From Pseudomonas agronomica (GTDB taxonomy: Bacteria > Pseudomonadota > Gammaproteobacteria > Pseudomonadales > Pseudomonadaceae): a DNA stretch of 45,173 nt. The stretch lies in NCBI RefSeq assembly GCF_025917275.1, contig NZ_JAOSHO010000006.1, positions 1 through 45,173 on the forward strand, given 5' to 3'. Positions 45,091 through 45,173 of the stretch are shown in pieces. The notes beneath the pieces are model-generated. The model searched no databases and had not been told where the DNA came from. It was given only the letters and a program-made list of their open reading frames with translations. The first letter of the stretch is position 1, and every line of letters starts with the position of its first letter. A program made the translations under genes and the position numbers.

Positions 45091-45116
45091 CAATTAAATT
45101 GTGTGCAATTTAATTA
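45091..45116 (-). promoter_or_regulatory. OhrR/OspR-type operator upstream of gpx
   Basis: Perfect 10-base arms AATTAAATTG (45092-45101) and CAATTTAATT (45106-45115) with a 4-base centre. Within it CAATTAAATTG (45091-45101) is itself a 5-1-5 palindrome matching the core of OhrR boxes (TACAATTAAATTGTA), and CAATTTAATTA (45106-45116) is a near copy. Its position upstream of gpx-ospR fits autoregulation by OspR. Confidence 0.75.
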
Positions 45117-45149
45117 TCTAAAAGACAAAGCTTCGATCGAACACAGGCC

Positions 45150-45173
45150 TGTGGCGAGGGGATTCATCCCCGC
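45150..45173. repeat. Partial REP element at the window edge
   Basis: TGTGGCGAGGGGATTCATCC and the following bases form a short hairpin (GGGGAT / ATCCCC) of the GTGGCGAGGGGATTTATCCCC REP class seen in fluorescent Pseudomonas. It is cut by the end of the window and differs in sequence from the REPIN at 12264-12332. Confidence 0.7.

Overview
The window comes from a fluorescent Pseudomonas of the P. fluorescens group. The evidence is a pyoverdine initiation synthetase gene (pvdL) divergent from its iron-starvation sigma factor gene (pvdS), REP/REPIN elements of the type common in that group, high-GC coding sequence, and gene blocks whose order matches P. aeruginosa PA3040-PA3045 and PA2824-PA2826 as I remember them. 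I see no tRNA, rRNA, CRISPR array, phage structural gene or insertion sequence; this looks like chromosomal core plus siderophore accessory DNA.

Layout. 1-11409 (minus): 5' part of pvdL, 3803 codons visible, 3' end outside the window. 11410-11691: shared control region with a PvdS-type promoter facing pvdL and a sigma70 promoter overlapped by a Fur-box-like sequence facing pvdS. 11692-13430: pvdS, a REPIN, and a minus-strand siderophore-type acyltransferase with its own perfect PvdS-type box. 13438-17930: periplasmic solute-binding protein, TetR regulator, DEDDh exonuclease, ppnP, MOSC protein and CheV. 18018-20665: a promoter-like region with two tandem inverted repeats, a small protein resembling an HPt/CheA-P1 domain without its histidine, and a NarX/NarL-type kinase-regulator pair. 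20649-24672: lipid kinase YegS, a small membrane protein, and molybdenum cofactor genes moeA, moaB and mobA. 24748-26659: a small lipoprotein, an RluA-family pseudouridine synthase, a small conserved protein directly behind a perfect LexA box, and a glutaredoxin-like protein. 26849-29776: a KefB-type antiporter and an Amt ammonium transporter. 30116-32631: three overlapping small envelope-protein genes followed by dgt. 32995-44122: a signalling-rich stretch with RocA2/RocS2-like regulator and BvgS-type kinase, a large HD-GYP protein, the methionine sulfoxide reductase/DUF815 pair, and the SagS hybrid kinase. 44106-45116: ospR-gpx peroxide-response operon with an OhrR-type operator. The window ends in a partial REP.

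How it fits together. Iron limitation would relieve Fur repression of pvdS; PvdS would then drive pvdL and, from the box seen here, the acyltransferase. PvdL begins pyoverdine assembly with a fatty-acyl-AMP ligase followed by amino-acid modules. The right half is rich in surface-attachment and c-di-GMP signalling: RocA2/RocS2 relay, HD-GYP phosphodiesterase and SagS. Redox-defence genes (gpx, ospR, msrC, glutaredoxin-like) are scattered around it. No wholly new defence or biosynthetic system is evident. The best leads are the LexA-controlled small protein, the histidine-less HPt-like protein with its kinase/regulator pair, and the PvdS-boxed acyltransferase.
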